Shown: positions 45,398 through 55,439, numbered from the stretch's first letter. The stretch: DNA of 64,000 bases from Clostridia bacterium (GCA_017543285.1 JAFYGK010000029.1:20872-84871), one strand, 5' to 3'. Numbers and translations are program-made. The notes: a model not told the origin generated them from the sequence alone.

Positions 45398-45587
45398 ATA
45401 CGGTAGTTATGACAGAGTGAATAGAAATATGTCGGCTTTTCCGATGATCTTTGACCTGTCTGTTCGGACAGGGCCAGTTTTGCGCGAAGAATAATGACCG
45501 TATTTTCTCCGGATCAGAATTGCGGCGCGCAGGCCGGGGCAGCCGGCAGCTTCGCCTTTCACCCTCATAAAAACCGGAGGTTTTATC

Positions 45588-46706
45588 ATGAGCACACAGT
45601 TATGCTTCTCCTGCTTTCGCCAGCAGCTCATCGACGCGATAAACAGCTGCTCCCGCGCCATAAGTCCCAAAACAAATATCCCCGCACTGAGCGGTATTCT
45701 CCTTCAGGCAAACGGCGACCGCCTCAATCTCACAGCATACGATCTCGAGTTCGCCATAAAGACCGGGATCGACATTGTCAGCAGCGCAGACGGAAGCGTA
45801 ATAATCCCGTTCAAGATCTTTTCAGACATTCTCAGGAGAATGTCCGGAGACAGGGTAGAAATAAAGATAGACGAAAAAAACATAGCCTCGCTCAAATGCG
45901 GCGACACCGAAACCGACGTTTCCTGCATCAAGGCGGATGAATATCCCGAGCTGCCGCAGATAGTGGAGGATAATTCGCTGTCGCTCAAGGGCGATGTTTT
46001 TAAAAATATGATCCGCCAGACCATTTTCTGCGTTTCTCAGACGGAAATCCGTCCGGTCAACATGGGCGTATTTTTCCAGATGGAAAATAAACAGCTCAAA
46101 ATGGTGGCACTCGACGGCTTCCGCCTCGCGCTGAAAAAATGCGAGATCGACAACCCTGATACCTATGAATTTATAGTTCCCGGAAAATCACTCAGCGAGG
46201 TTTCCCGCCTGATACCCGATTCGGACGAGGAAATAAAGATCTGCGTCGGCAGACGGCACAGCATTTTTACCGCCGGAAACTATACCCTTATTACAAGACT
46301 CATCGAGGGAGAATTTTTTGACTATAACAAAATCATTTCCCCCGATTACAGCACGAGGGTAGTCGTCAACGTAAGGACCCTTCTCAATTCGGTCGAGCTT
46401 GCCTCGCTCATCGTTGACGAGCGGGTGCGTACTCCCCTGCCCTGTCTGTTTGAAAACAACAGCTGCGTCATAAAATTTGCCACATCCATAGGAAAGATCA
46501 GCGACATAGTTCCCTGCTCGGTCGAAGGCGAGAGAATAAGGATCGGCGTAAACAACAGGTACCTTATCGACGCGCTTTCCAATTCCGAGGTGGATGAGGT
46601 GGCAATAGAAATGAACGATCCGCTCAGGCCGATAAAAATAAAGCCGGCGCAGGGCGATGACTTCCTCTTTATCATTCTGCCGATAAAGATGGAGGAAAAC
46701 TGGTAA
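45588..46706 (+). CDS. dnaN: DNA polymerase III beta subunit (sliding clamp)
   Basis: The 372-residue clamp shows the three-domain pattern: the start SCFRQQLIDAINSCSRAISPKTNIPALSGI, read as LIDAINSCSRAIS and NIPALSGILL, then the middle domain with VALDGFRLALKK, and the C-terminal ending of FIILPIKM. It forms the ring that keeps the polymerase on DNA. It is on the plus strand between pyrC and glnS, 30 kb from dnaA. The ribosome site is CGGAGG. Confidence 0.97.
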   Translation: MSTQLCFSCFRQQLIDAINSCSRAISPKTNIPALSGILLQANGDRLNLTAYDLEFAIKTGIDIVSSADGSVIIPFKIFSDILRRMSGDRVEIKIDEKNIASLKCGDTETDVSCIKADEYPELPQIVEDNSLSLKGDVFKNMIRQTIFCVSQTEIRPVNMGVFFQMENKQLKMVALDGFRLALKKCEIDNPDTYEFIVPGKSLSEVSRLIPDSDEEIKICVGRRHSIFTAGNYTLITRLIEGEFFDYNKIISPDYSTRVVVNVRTLLNSVELASLIVDERVRTPLPCLFENNSCVIKFATSIGKISDIVPCSVEGERIRIGVNNRYLIDALSNSEVDEVAIEMNDPLRPIKIKPAQGDDFLFIILPIKMEENW

Positions 46707-46826
46707 TCCGGAGCGATTTGTCTTTTTCAGACAAAAAGCCGCAGTATTAAGACCGGTAATGCGCCTTAATCGAAGAATGCTTTTGAAGCGCGTATAATAA
46801 TAAAAATATAAAAGGATTGATAATAA

Positions 46827-48518
46827 ATGCCCGACGTTATTCTTGAACAGGCAAACGAAAACGAAAAGGAAAGCCTCAACTTTATCGAGGAGGCAATAAA
46901 TGAGGACCTCAAAAACGGCAGGTTCGATCATGTCCAGACCCGTTTTCCGCCCGAACCCAACGGCTATCTTCACATTGGCCACGCCAAGGCCATATGCATA
47001 GATTTCGGAATGGCGCAGAAATACGGCGGAAAATGCAACCTGCGCTTTGACGATACCAACCCCACCAAAGAGGACACCGAATATGTCGACGCCATCATGG
47101 AGGACATAAAGTGGCTGGGCTTTGAATGGGACAACGTGTATTATGCCAGCGACTATTTCGATTTTGTGTATGACTGCGCGGTAAAGCTCATCCGTATGGG
47201 TCTTGCCTACGTGGACGACAGTACGCCCGAGCAGATAAGGGAAATGCGCGGTACGCTGACAAGCCCCGGGCAGAATTCTCCGTACAGGGAGCGCACGATC
47301 GAAGAAAACCTGCGCCTCTTTGCCGAAATGACAGAGGGCAAATATGACAACGGCGCAAAGGTGCTGCGCGCCAAAATAGATATGGCGAGCCCCAATATCA
47401 ACATGCGCGACCCGGTAATATACCGCATCCTCAAGGCGAGCCATCACAGAACGGGCGACAAGTGGTGCGTTTATCCCATGTATGATTTCGCTCACCCGCT
47501 TTCCGATTCCAACGAGGGAGTCACCTTCTCGCTTTGCACAATGGAGTTTGAGGACCACCGTCCGCTCTACGACTGGTTTTTGCAGAAGCTCCAGCTGCCC
47601 GTGCAGTCGCGCCAGATAGAATTTGCCCGGCTCAATCTTAACTATACGCTGACCTCAAAGAGAAAATGCCTCAACCTCGTAAACGAAGGCGTCGTTTCCG
47701 GCTGGGACGATCCGAGAATGTCCACCCTTTGCGGCATGAGACGCCGCGGCTATACGCCCGAAGCCATCCGCGCCTTCTGCGAAAAGATAGGCGTTGCAAA
47801 AAGCAACAGCGTGGTCGATTATTCGCTGCTCGAATTCTGCCTGCGCGACGATCTGAGCAAAAAGTCCCCCAGAGCCATGGCGGTGCTTCGTCCGCTCAAG
47901 GTTATTATCGACAACTATCCGGAAGGAAAAACCGAGGAGCTGGACGTGGAGATAAATCCGGAAATGCCGGAGCTCGGTACCCGAAAGGTCAAGTTTTCGC
48001 GCGAAATATATATCGAGCAGGACGACTTCATGACAGAGCCGGTCAAAAAGTATTTCCGCCTGGCCCCCGGCAAAGAGGTTCGCCTCAAGAGCGCCTATTT
48101 TATCACATGCACCGGTTATGAGACCGATGACGACGGCAACGTGACTCTGCTGCACTGCACATACGACGAGGCGTCAAAAGGCGGAAATTCTCCCGACGGC
48201 AGAAAGGTAAAGGGTACGCTGCAATGGGTCAGCGCCGAGTACGGCGTTGACGCAGAGATAAGGCTTTACGACAGGCTTTTCAATGCGGAAAACCCGTCCA
48301 GCGAGGTGGGCGTTTCCGATTTCAAGGAAAACCTCAATCCCGATTCGCTGATCGTCCTTAACGGCAAGGTCGAGCCGTATCTGAAGCAGGCCCGTCGGGG
48401 CGATACCTTCCAGTTCATGCGCACGGGATATTTTACTCCCGACTATGACAGCGCGCCCGATAAGCTCATATTCAACAGGACGGTTGCGCTCAAGGACAGC
48501 TGGGCAAAGATAAAATAA
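46827..48518 (+). CDS. glnS: Glutaminyl-tRNA synthetase
   Basis: The 563-residue class I synthetase charges tRNA-Gln directly. The HIGH motif is [15 protein letters not shown] (41-55); the KMSKS-type motif reads LTSKRK (about 275). The class Ib details ([14 protein letters not shown]) and the C-terminal anticodon-binding beta barrels (about 340-560) are complete. Most Firmicutes make Gln-tRNA by amidation of Glu-tRNA, so a GlnRS suggests an ancestral acquisition shared by several clostridia. The start follows AAGGATTG. Confidence 0.97.
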   Translation: MPDVILEQANENEKESLNFIEEAINEDLKNGRFDHVQTRFPPEPNGYLHIGHAKAICIDFGMAQKYGGKCNLRFDDTNPTKEDTEYVDAIMEDIKWLGFEWDNVYYASDYFDFVYDCAVKLIRMGLAYVDDSTPEQIREMRGTLTSPGQNSPYRERTIEENLRLFAEMTEGKYDNGAKVLRAKIDMASPNINMRDPVIYRILKASHHRTGDKWCVYPMYDFAHPLSDSNEGVTFSLCTMEFEDHRPLYDWFLQKLQLPVQSRQIEFARLNLNYTLTSKRKCLNLVNEGVVSGWDDPRMSTLCGMRRRGYTPEAIRAFCEKIGVAKSNSVVDYSLLEFCLRDDLSKKSPRAMAVLRPLKVIIDNYPEGKTEELDVEINPEMPELGTRKVKFSREIYIEQDDFMTEPVKKYFRLAPGKEVRLKSAYFITCTGYETDDDGNVTLLHCTYDEASKGGNSPDGRKVKGTLQWVSAEYGVDAEIRLYDRLFNAENPSSEVGVSDFKENLNPDSLIVLNGKVEPYLKQARRGDTFQFMRTGYFTPDYDSAPDKLIFNRTVALKDSWAKIK

Positions 48519-48532
48519 TCAATGATACAGAT

Positions 48533-48564
48533 AAAAAAACAGAGGGCGCTGCCCTCTGTTTTTT
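48533..48564. terminator. Bidirectional terminator between glnS and mnmG
   Basis: AAAAAACAGAGGGC/GCCCTCTGTTTTTT hairpin with A/T runs on both sides; ends glnS on the plus strand and mnmG on the minus. Confidence 0.93.
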
Positions 48565-48574
48565 ATTTCACCCT

Positions 48575-50527
48575 TTATTGCTGCTTTTGTCCCAGCCATA
48601 TCAGCAGCACGCTGATGTCGCTGGGGCTGACTCCGCTTATCCTGCCGGCCTGTCCGATGCTTCGGGGACGTATTCTGTTGAGCTTTTCCTGCGCTTCAAG
48701 ACGCAGACCCTTTATCGTCGTGTAGTCAACGTCCTCGGGCAGCAGCCTGTTTTCAAGCCGCCGCATTTCGTTTATCTGCGCGTTCTGCCGCTTTACATAG
48801 CCCTCATATTTTATCTCTATCTCGACGCTTTCGACTATCTGAGCGTCAAGCTGCGGACGTTCCTCATCGAGCGGAGCCAAAACCTCATAGCCAAGCTGCG
48901 GCCGCTTTATAAGATCGACCATTTTCACGCCGGTCGTCAGCTCGGCCGTGCCGTATTTTCTCATTATCTCATTGGCCCTGTCGGTCGGAGCAACGACCGT
49001 CCCTGAAAGACGCTCTATCTCCTTTTGCTTTTGCTGCTGCTTTCGGGTAAACTTCTTCCAGCGTTCGTCGGAGATAAGCCCGATTTCATGCCCCAGCGGG
49101 GTAAGACGCTCGTCGGCGTTGTCCTGCCGCAGCACAAGGCGGTATTCGGAACGCGAGGTCATCATGCGGTAAGGGTCGGCGCAGCCCTTTGTAACGAGAT
49201 CGTCTATCAGCGTGCCGATGTAACCCTGGCTGCGGTCGATAACGACGGGCGGTTTCCCCTGTATCTTCCGCGCGGCGTTTATGCCGGCGACAAGCCCCTG
49301 CGCCGCCGCTTCCTCATAGCCGGACGAGCCGTTGAACTGTCCGCTGCCGTAAAGACCCTCGACCGCTTTAAATTCCAGCGTTGATTTCAATTCGATGGGA
49401 TTTACGCAGTCGTACTCTATCGCGTATGCCGTGCGCATTATCCTGACCCGCTCAAGTCCCTCGATGGTGCGAAGGAACCTGACCTGCACCTCTTCGGGAA
49501 GGGAACTGCTCATGCCCTGCAAATACATTTCCTCGGTGTTGATCCCGCACGGCTCGATGAAAAGCTGATGACGTTCCTTGTCGGCAAAGCGGACTATCTT
49601 GTCTTCGATGGACGGGCAGTAGCGCGGGCCGACGCCTTCGATCTTGCCGCCGTAAAGAGGCGACCGGTGAAGATTTGCCAGGATAACGTCCTTTGTCTGC
49701 TGATTGGTGTATGAAATGTGGCACACTGTGCGGTTTTCTATTTTTTCTTCGGTTTCAAAGGAGAAGGGCGTTACCGGCTCGTCGCCGTACTGAACCTCCA
49801 ATTTGTCCAGATCGAGCGATTTGCGGCTCACTCTCGCCGGCGTGCCCGTTTTGAAACGGCGCAGCTCTATGCCCAGTTTGCGAAGCGAATCGGAAAGCCC
49901 CTTCGCCGGAAACATTCCGTCGGGGCCGCCCTCATAATCGACCTCGCCGACAAATATCTTTCCGGCAAGGTATGTGCCGGTTGCGACGATGACCGCCTTT
50001 GCCAGATAGGAGGCGTTGAGACGCGTTGTACAGATCCAGCGGTAATCGCCGTCGGGCTGATCGAAGGAAATCGGGTTGTCCGTATTGTCTTTTATGCCGC
50101 ACGCAGCGTTATTATTGCCGCCAAACGCCGGATTTTTCTCCAGCGAGACTATTTCGCCCTGTATCAGATCGAGGTTTTCCTGCAATTCCAGACGGTGCTT
50201 CATCTCTACGGCGTATGCTCTGCGGTCTATCTGCGCGCGCAGAGAGTGAACGGCAGGACCCTTGCCGCGGTTGAGCATGCGGCTTTGTATGGTGCATTTG
50301 TCTGCCGCCTTGCCCATTTCGCCGCCCAGAGCATCTATCTCGCGCACAAGATGGCCCTTCGCGGTGCCGCCTATCGACGGATTGCAGGGCATGTTGCCGA
50401 CAGCGTCCATGTTTATGGTGAAAATTGCCGCCGTACAGCCCAGACGCGCCGCGGCCAGCGCTGCTTCGATCCCGGCGTGTCCGGCTCCGATAACGATAAT
50501 ATCATATTTTCCGGCTAAATAGCTCAT
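48575..50527 (-). CDS. mnmG: tRNA uridine-5-carboxymethylaminomethyl modification enzyme MnmG
   Basis: The 650-residue FAD protein works with MnmE to modify U34 of several tRNAs. The FAD motif is VIGAGHAGIEAALAAARLG (11-29), followed by NMPCNPSIGGTAKGHLVREI (read as CNPSIGGTAKGH) and the redox CPSIEDKIVRF. The C-terminal MnmE-binding part ends with RISGVSPSDISVLLIWL. In Bacillus it is next to mnmE and rsmG; here rsmG is 2.9 kb away on the opposite strand and mnmE is not in the window. The ribosome site lies 10 nt before the ATG (CCGGAGG). Confidence 0.97.
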   Translation of the reverse strand: MSYLAGKYDIIVIGAGHAGIEAALAAARLGCTAAIFTINMDAVGNMPCNPSIGGTAKGHLVREIDALGGEMGKAADKCTIQSRMLNRGKGPAVHSLRAQIDRRAYAVEMKHRLELQENLDLIQGEIVSLEKNPAFGGNNNAACGIKDNTDNPISFDQPDGDYRWICTTRLNASYLAKAVIVATGTYLAGKIFVGEVDYEGGPDGMFPAKGLSDSLRKLGIELRRFKTGTPARVSRKSLDLDKLEVQYGDEPVTPFSFETEEKIENRTVCHISYTNQQTKDVILANLHRSPLYGGKIEGVGPRYCPSIEDKIVRFADKERHQLFIEPCGINTEEMYLQGMSSSLPEEVQVRFLRTIEGLERVRIMRTAYAIEYDCVNPIELKSTLEFKAVEGLYGSGQFNGSSGYEEAAAQGLVAGINAARKIQGKPPVVIDRSQGYIGTLIDDLVTKGCADPYRMMTSRSEYRLVLRQDNADERLTPLGHEIGLISDERWKKFTRKQQQKQKEIERLSGTVVAPTDRANEIMRKYGTAELTTGVKMVDLIKRPQLGYEVLAPLDEERPQLDAQIVESVEIEIKYEGYVKRQNAQINEMRRLENRLLPEDVDYTTIKGLRLEAQEKLNRIRPRSIGQAGRISGVSPSDISVLLIWLGQKQQ

Positions 50528-50598
50528 GTTGTTAAAAACCTCCGGTTTTTAAGAGCGAAGTTACAGATCCTCCCCGGCGACACATCAGCTTCGTTCTT

Positions 50599-51441
50599 TT
50601 ATAATGTTTCCGTCAGTCGGGCCCAGTCCTCCAGACTGAGCTGTTCGGCCCTTGCGTTCTTATCTATGCCGCTTTTTCCCATTGCGGCGTATATTTCTTC
50701 CTTTTTCCGGCCGGTCGTGTTTGCTATGGAATTGGCAAGCGTTTTGCGGCGCTGTGAAAAGCCCGATTTTATAAGTGAGAAAAAGGCTTTTTCATTTTTG
50801 ATAACAACAGGCGGACTTTTGCGAATGTTTAACCTGATAACGGCGCTGTCCACCTTTGGAGGCGGCATGAAGCTGCCCCTTGACACCCTGAACAGGATCT
50901 CCGGCTCGGAATAATACCATACCGCCGCCGAAACGGCGCCGCACTCGCGCGCGCCGGGCCTTGCGCATATCCGCTCGGCGGCCTCTTTCTGCACCATTGC
51001 GACCATGCAGCCGACCGGAAGGCGCTGCTCCAGAATGCCCATAATGATGGGCGACGTTATATAATAGGGCAGGTTTCCGGCTATATTTACCGGCATTTGC
51101 CCGAATTTTTCCTCTATCAGCGCGCGCAGATCGGTTTTAAGCACGTCGGCGTTTATTATCTCCGCGTTATCAAATTCCGACAGAGTTTCTGATAACACGG
51201 GCAGCAGACGGCGGTCCAGTTCGATGGCGGCAACCCTTTCGGCGCGTTTGCACAGCTCATTTGTCAGCACTCCGAAGCCCGGACCTATCTCTATCACGCC
51301 CCCGCCCTCACACACTGCCTCTGCCATGCGGGGACAAACGGTGGGGTTGACAAGAAAATTCTGCCCGAGCGACTTGGAAAATGTGAAATTGTGCCGCGCC
51401 ATCAGTTTTTTGATAACGGAAATGTCAGTCAGTTTGTCCAA
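50599..51441 (-). CDS. rsmA: 16S rRNA adenine dimethyltransferase (KsgA)
   Basis: The 280-residue SAM enzyme dimethylates the two adenines of the 16S 3' loop. The SAM motif is IEIGPGFGVLTNEL (about 51-64); the NxPY catalytic motif is NLPYYITSP. The C-terminal domain with FSQRRKTLANSI is the KsgA signature. The start is TTG at 51441, 6 nt after GAGG. It is on the minus strand upstream of mnmG (70 bp apart) and could be cotranscribed with it. Confidence 0.95.
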   Translation of the reverse strand: MDKLTDISVIKKLMARHNFTFSKSLGQNFLVNPTVCPRMAEAVCEGGGVIEIGPGFGVLTNELCKRAERVAAIELDRRLLPVLSETLSEFDNAEIINADVLKTDLRALIEEKFGQMPVNIAGNLPYYITSPIIMGILEQRLPVGCMVAMVQKEAAERICARPGARECGAVSAAVWYYSEPEILFRVSRGSFMPPPKVDSAVIRLNIRKSPPVVIKNEKAFFSLIKSGFSQRRKTLANSIANTTGRKKEEIYAAMGKSGIDKNARAEQLSLEDWARLTETL

Positions 51442-51586
51442 ATTATGCCTCTTTCCGGCTTTTTATTGTTTGCTGCAAATCGGTTTACAGTAAATTGTAT
51501 CACATTCCGGGCGAAAAGTATATCTTTTTATTATGATTTATGGTATTATAATATCAAATATTCCGGGTCTAAGGAGCAACAACTCA

Positions 51587-52075
51587 ATGATAAGACGCGA
51601 CAAAATCAATTATTATCTGGATATTGCCGAAACCGTCAGCGAAAGAGGCACATGCCTCAGACGCAACTACGGCGCGATAATCGTGAAAAACGACGAGATA
51701 GTTTCCACCGGCTACAGCGGGTCGCCCAGAGGAAGGGCGAACTGCTGCGATACGGGAGTTTGCATACGCTCCAAGCTGGGCATTCCGCGCGGCGAGCGTT
51801 ACGAGCTGTGCCGTTCGGTGCACGCGGAGGCCAACTGCATCATATCGGCTTCACGCGAGGAAATGCTCGGCGGCACCATCTATCTTTGCGGAAAGGACGC
51901 CGTCACGGGCGAAATAATCGCCAACGCAAATTCCTGCTCCATGTGCAAAAGACTGATAATCAACGCCGGATTGGAAAGGGTAATAATACGCTGCACGCAC
52001 GATGAATACCGCGTCATCGACGTGCAGGAATGGATAGACAACGACGAGTCGCTGGACGGAGTAATGGGGTATTGA
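51587..52075 (+). CDS. dCMP deaminase-family protein (ComEB-like)
   Basis: The 162-residue zinc enzyme of the cytidine deaminase fold has the HAEAN motif (zinc His and catalytic Glu) and the zinc Cys pair in SCSMCKR. The N-terminal stretch GTCLRRNYGAIIVKNDEIVS matches bacterial dCMP deaminases and ComEB. It probably supplies dUMP for thymidylate synthesis. The ATG at 51587 follows AAGGAG by 11 nt; an earlier in-frame ATG at 51533 has no ribosome site. Confidence 0.92.
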   Translation: MIRRDKINYYLDIAETVSERGTCLRRNYGAIIVKNDEIVSTGYSGSPRGRANCCDTGVCIRSKLGIPRGERYELCRSVHAEANCIISASREEMLGGTIYLCGKDAVTGEIIANANSCSMCKRLIINAGLERVIIRCTHDEYRVIDVQEWIDNDESLDGVMGY

Positions 52076-52337
52076 GGGGACGGCGGCCGTTATGTGAGCC
52101 GGCGGCTGCTCTTTTGCCGCAGCTTTGCCGTTGCCCTTCCCTGCCGGAAGATGGCTTTTAACCTTTTCAAACGCCGGATTCCCTTTCCGGACGCCGCCGG
52201 GAGATAAGCCGGACCGTCAGAGCATGCGTCTGCACCGCGCCCGCCGCCTTTTGCCCCTTCCCATCTTCTGTTAATCCGGATTTTGCGTCATGCACAAACC
52301 CTGTCGTTACATTTAATCCCAAAAAAAGGAAATAGCT

Positions 52338-52790
52338 ATGAAACTGCTTTTTATCTGCACCGGCAACACCTGCCGCAGTCCCATGGCGGAGTATCTGGCG
52401 CGGGACTATATCAAAAAGAATAATATCCGGAATATCGAGGTTTCCTCCTGCGGCATCATGCCCGATATAGGCGAGGCAGCCAATCCCAACGCCGTCACCG
52501 TTATGGACGAGCTGGGCATCGATATTTCCGCGCACAGGGCAAAACGGCTGGAGGCCGAGGAGATAACCGGTTATGACATTTTTGCCGTAATGTCGCCGTC
52601 ACAGCTCGCGCTTCTTTCACAGTGCGGAGTCGATCCCGACCGCATCGTCATTCTCGGCGGCGGCATACACGACCCTTACGGCTCGGGCGTCGAAACCTAC
52701 AGGATGACACGCGACCGGCTGAAAACCGCCGTCACACAGCTCATAGACACGGTTTTGAAAATATCCTCCGGCGGGGAAGCGGAAAAATGA
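52338..52790 (+). CDS. Low-molecular-weight phosphatase, arginine-phosphatase type
   Basis: The 150-residue protein has the LMW-PTP loop CTGNTCRS (8-15) with nucleophile Cys and Arg, and the general-acid Asp in IHDPYGSG. The Thr in CTGNTC is the residue found in Bacillus YwlE, where it favours phospho-arginine over phospho-tyrosine; classical LMW-PTPs have Ile or Leu there. Protein-arginine dephosphorylation is therefore the better guess, with the kinase McsB elsewhere. The gene is coupled to rimI by an ATGA overlap. Confidence 0.9.
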   Translation: MKLLFICTGNTCRSPMAEYLARDYIKKNNIRNIEVSSCGIMPDIGEAANPNAVTVMDELGIDISAHRAKRLEAEEITGYDIFAVMSPSQLALLSQCGVDPDRIVILGGGIHDPYGSGVETYRMTRDRLKTAVTQLIDTVLKISSGGEAEK

Positions 52791-53275
52791 CCGCGTCCGA
52801 TCGAATGCATATCCTTATTACCGACATGAGCCGCGCCGATATACCCGAAATATGTCGTCTTGAGCGCGAATGCTTTTCCTCCCCGTGGAGCCGGAGCTCG
52901 TTTGAAGAATATCTCAGCAGGGCCGGCTGCGTTTTCCTCGCCGCGAAATCGGACGGAGAAATCGCCGGTTATATCGGAATGTACAGTGTGCTCGACGAAG
53001 GCAATATAACCAACGTCGCTGTCTTTGACGCATTCCGCAGAAGGGGTATTGCGGAAAAACTGATAAGCGAACTGAAAAGCCGCTGCAGGCAAATGAGGCT
53101 GTCCTTTGTTACGCTGGAGGTCAGGGCGGGCAACGCCGCCGCGATAAGCCTATATGAAAAATGCGGGTTTGAAAGGGTCGGATCAAGAAGAAATTATTAT
53201 GACCATCCGGATGAAGACGCGGTATTGATGACATTTTCATTTGAAAAAGGCTATAAGGTGAACAGTGAAGGATGA
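52787..53275 (+). CDS. rimI: GNAT N-acetyltransferase, RimI-like
   Basis: The 162-residue GNAT protein has the RimI signature: RLERECFSSPWSRSSFEEYL (read as ECFSSPWS), the acetyl-CoA motif VFDAFRRRGIAEKLI, and the C-terminal EKCGFERVGSRRNYY. RimI-type enzymes acetylate the N-terminal alanine of ribosomal protein S18. The ATG at 52787 overlaps the stop of the preceding phosphatase (ATGA). An alternative ATG lies at 52805. Confidence 0.9.
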   Translation: MTASDRMHILITDMSRADIPEICRLERECFSSPWSRSSFEEYLSRAGCVFLAAKSDGEIAGYIGMYSVLDEGNITNVAVFDAFRRRGIAEKLISELKSRCRQMRLSFVTLEVRAGNAAAISLYEKCGFERVGSRRNYYDHPDEDAVLMTFSFEKGYKVNSEG

Positions 53276-53433
53276 AAAGGCGAAGGCTCTGCCGCGCGAA
53301 GACCGCCGCATGACCCCGCAGCAGAGAACAACCGCCGGAAAAGCCCTTTTATAGCCGGGCTGAATTCTTATATTTCCGGTCGGGGCGGGCCTATTCACCG
53401 TTAGCTGTCTTCTTTGGCAGAAAGGAGCGTGAC

Positions 53434-54144
53434 ATGTCTTTCCGACAAACACTGATTTCCTCCTGCGCGCCGTTTGGCATCGTCCTGACAGACGGGCAGC
53501 TCGACCTCTGCGAAAAATATTTTGATATGCTTGTCGAAACAAACCGCAGCATGAATCTTACCGCCATCACCGATCCCGATCAGGCTGCCGTCCTGCATTT
53601 TTCCGACAGTCTTGCGCTGCTTAAATTTATTGATATTCCGCGCAGCGCCCGGCTCATCGACGTCGGGACCGGAGCGGGCTTTCCCGGGCTTCCGCTGAAG
53701 ATAGCGCGAAACGACATTGATCTGACCCTGCTCGACGCGCTTAATAAGCGGCTGGGATTTCTGCAAAGCGTATTATACAACACCGGACTGACTGCCGGAT
53801 TGCTCCACAGCCGCGCAGAGGACGCCGGGCGCGATCCGGCCTTCCGTGAGAGCTTTGACGTCGCCGTGTGCAGGGCGGTTGCCAAGCTGAATGTTCTCGC
53901 CGAATACTGTCTGCCGCTGCTGAAATGCGCAGGCGTTTTTGTAGCCATGAAGTCGGGTGATATCGATGAGGAGATCTCCCTTGCTCAAAACGCGCTCAGG
54001 CTCCTTAACGGAGAAATCTCCGACATACACCGGCTCGAGCTGGCGGACGGCTCCAAAAGAAGCCTCGTCGTCATAAAAAAATTATCGCCAAATGATCCTT
54101 GTTATCCCCGAAGTTCGTCAAAAATCTCAAAGAAGCCGCTGTGA
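53434..54144 (+). CDS. rsmG: 16S rRNA (guanine-527-N7) methyltransferase
   Basis: The 236-residue SAM enzyme methylates G527 of 16S rRNA; loss gives streptomycin tolerance in other bacteria. The SAM motif is IDVGTGAGFPGLPLKI (about 71-86), followed by DALNKRLGFLQ and the VAVCRAVAKLNVL motif. The order rsmG-noc-parA-parB matches Bacillus subtilis. The ribosome site is AAAGGAG. Confidence 0.96.
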   Translation: MSFRQTLISSCAPFGIVLTDGQLDLCEKYFDMLVETNRSMNLTAITDPDQAAVLHFSDSLALLKFIDIPRSARLIDVGTGAGFPGLPLKIARNDIDLTLLDALNKRLGFLQSVLYNTGLTAGLLHSRAEDAGRDPAFRESFDVAVCRAVAKLNVLAEYCLPLLKCAGVFVAMKSGDIDEEISLAQNALRLLNGEISDIHRLELADGSKRSLVVIKKLSPNDPCYPRSSSKISKKPL

Positions 54145-54274
54145 TTTGCTGCTATTATGCCGATCCGGCGGCCTTTTTGCAGATTGAAAATACTGGAAAT
54201 ATTTCCCAAAGTATGATATGCTTGATTCAACGCAGCTTCATCAGGCTGCTGCAGCGGCGGAAGGGAGATTTTCC

Positions 54275-55081
54275 ATGCAAAACGATTGCATTAAACGGGG
54301 CGGCAGAATACTCTATATCGGCGTCGGGGATATTTCTCCCAGCCCGAATCAGCCGCGCAAAACCTTCAGCGACGTTATGCTGAACGAGCTGGCGCAATCC
54401 ATTCGCGAAAACGGTATCCTGCAGCCTCTCACTGTCAGAAGACTTGACAAGAACAGGTGGACTCTCGTCGCCGGCGAGCGCAGACTTCGCGCGGCGAAGA
54501 TGGTCGGGCTGCAAAGGGTTCCCTGCGTCGAGATTTCCGCCACGGACGAACAGGCTGCCGTTCTTACGCTTATCGAGAATCTGCAAAGAAGCGACCTCTC
54601 TTTTTTTCAGGAGGCGCAGGCTCTGCTGGATCTGATGAAAATAACCGGAATGTCCCAGGAGCAGACCGCGGCGAAAATCGGAAAATCCCAATCGGCTGTC
54701 GCCAATAAGCTCCGGCTTTTAAAGCTGTCTCCCGAGCTGAGGGACATGATCGAGGCGGAGGGTCTTTCCGAGCGTCATGCCCGCGCCCTGCTCAGCGCCG
54801 ATCAGCAAAACCGTGAAAGCATACTGCGCCACGTTATAGACAGCCGGCTCAATGTCGAGCAGACCGAAAAGTATATAAAGAGTCTCGACGGGAGCCAAAA
54901 ACCCAGGCGGCGGTTTCTCCCCGTAGTCCGCGACGTCCGCATTTTTCTGAACACGATCAATCACGCGCTGGAGGTCATGAAAAAATCAGGCATAGACGCC
55001 CAGTCAAAGCGCAGCGATTTTGACGGGTATATCGAATATCTGATAAAGATTCCGCGCTCGTCGTCAAAAGGACAAAAATAA
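54275..55081 (+). CDS. noc: Nucleoid occlusion-type ParB protein
   Basis: The 268-residue ParB-family protein has the CTP-binding motif GERRLRAAK, the Box III-like ENLQRSDLSFFQEA, the helix-turn-helix TAAKIGKSQSAVANKLRLL and a C-terminal dimer domain. It lies directly after rsmG and before parA-parB, the position of Noc in Bacillus, so I assign it to Noc rather than to a second Spo0J. Noc binds its own NBS sites and blocks division over the nucleoid; no NBS sequence is visible in the window. The start at 54275 follows GGGAG; an earlier ATG at 54218 has none. Confidence 0.85.
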   Translation: MQNDCIKRGGRILYIGVGDISPSPNQPRKTFSDVMLNELAQSIRENGILQPLTVRRLDKNRWTLVAGERRLRAAKMVGLQRVPCVEISATDEQAAVLTLIENLQRSDLSFFQEAQALLDLMKITGMSQEQTAAKIGKSQSAVANKLRLLKLSPELRDMIEAEGLSERHARALLSADQQNRESILRHVIDSRLNVEQTEKYIKSLDGSQKPRRRFLPVVRDVRIFLNTINHALEVMKKSGIDAQSKRSDFDGYIEYLIKIPRSSSKGQK

Positions 55082-55133
55082 TCCGCGGACGCTCTTTGAG
55101 AGGGTCCGATAATTTTGAAACAATCCCTCACCG

Positions 55134-55169
55134 GAAAAAATGCCTTGTCAACATGACAAGGCATTTTTT
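55134..55169 (+). terminator. Terminator after noc
   Basis: AAAAAATGCCTTGTC/GACAAGGCATTTTTT with a short loop; both flanks are A/T rich. Confidence 0.92.
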
Positions 55170-55296
55170 CATCTGCCCGATCGGGTTATTTATTATGCGG
55201 CGGGAAAAGCCGCTCCCGCCGCATTGATATATGAAGCGCAAAACCGGCTAGCCGCAGGAAGGCTGTTTATATCCTCCCCTGCCTCCGGCACAGGCA

Positions 55297-55312
55297 TGTT
55301 TCACATGAAACA
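55297..55312. other. Second parS-like site
   Basis: TGTTTCACATGAAACA differs from the parS consensus by one base in the centre (A for G) and lies 1.9 kb upstream of the perfect site. It is just before the c-di-AMP receptor promoter. Confidence 0.7.
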
Positions 55313-55358
55313 TTTTCCGCGCGGGCATCAAAAAATATTCCGTATATAGAATTGGCTC

Positions 55359-55387
55359 TTGTTATGCGGCGGCAATGATGGTATAAT
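55359..55387 (+). promoter_or_regulatory. Promoter of the c-di-AMP receptor gene
   Basis: TTGTTA, 17 bp, TATAAT, 53 bp before the start codon. Confidence 0.82.
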
Positions 55388-55439
55388 TTATTTATTATCA
55401 TAAACCGGTTACTTGACCGGCTTCCAAAGGAGAAATATA

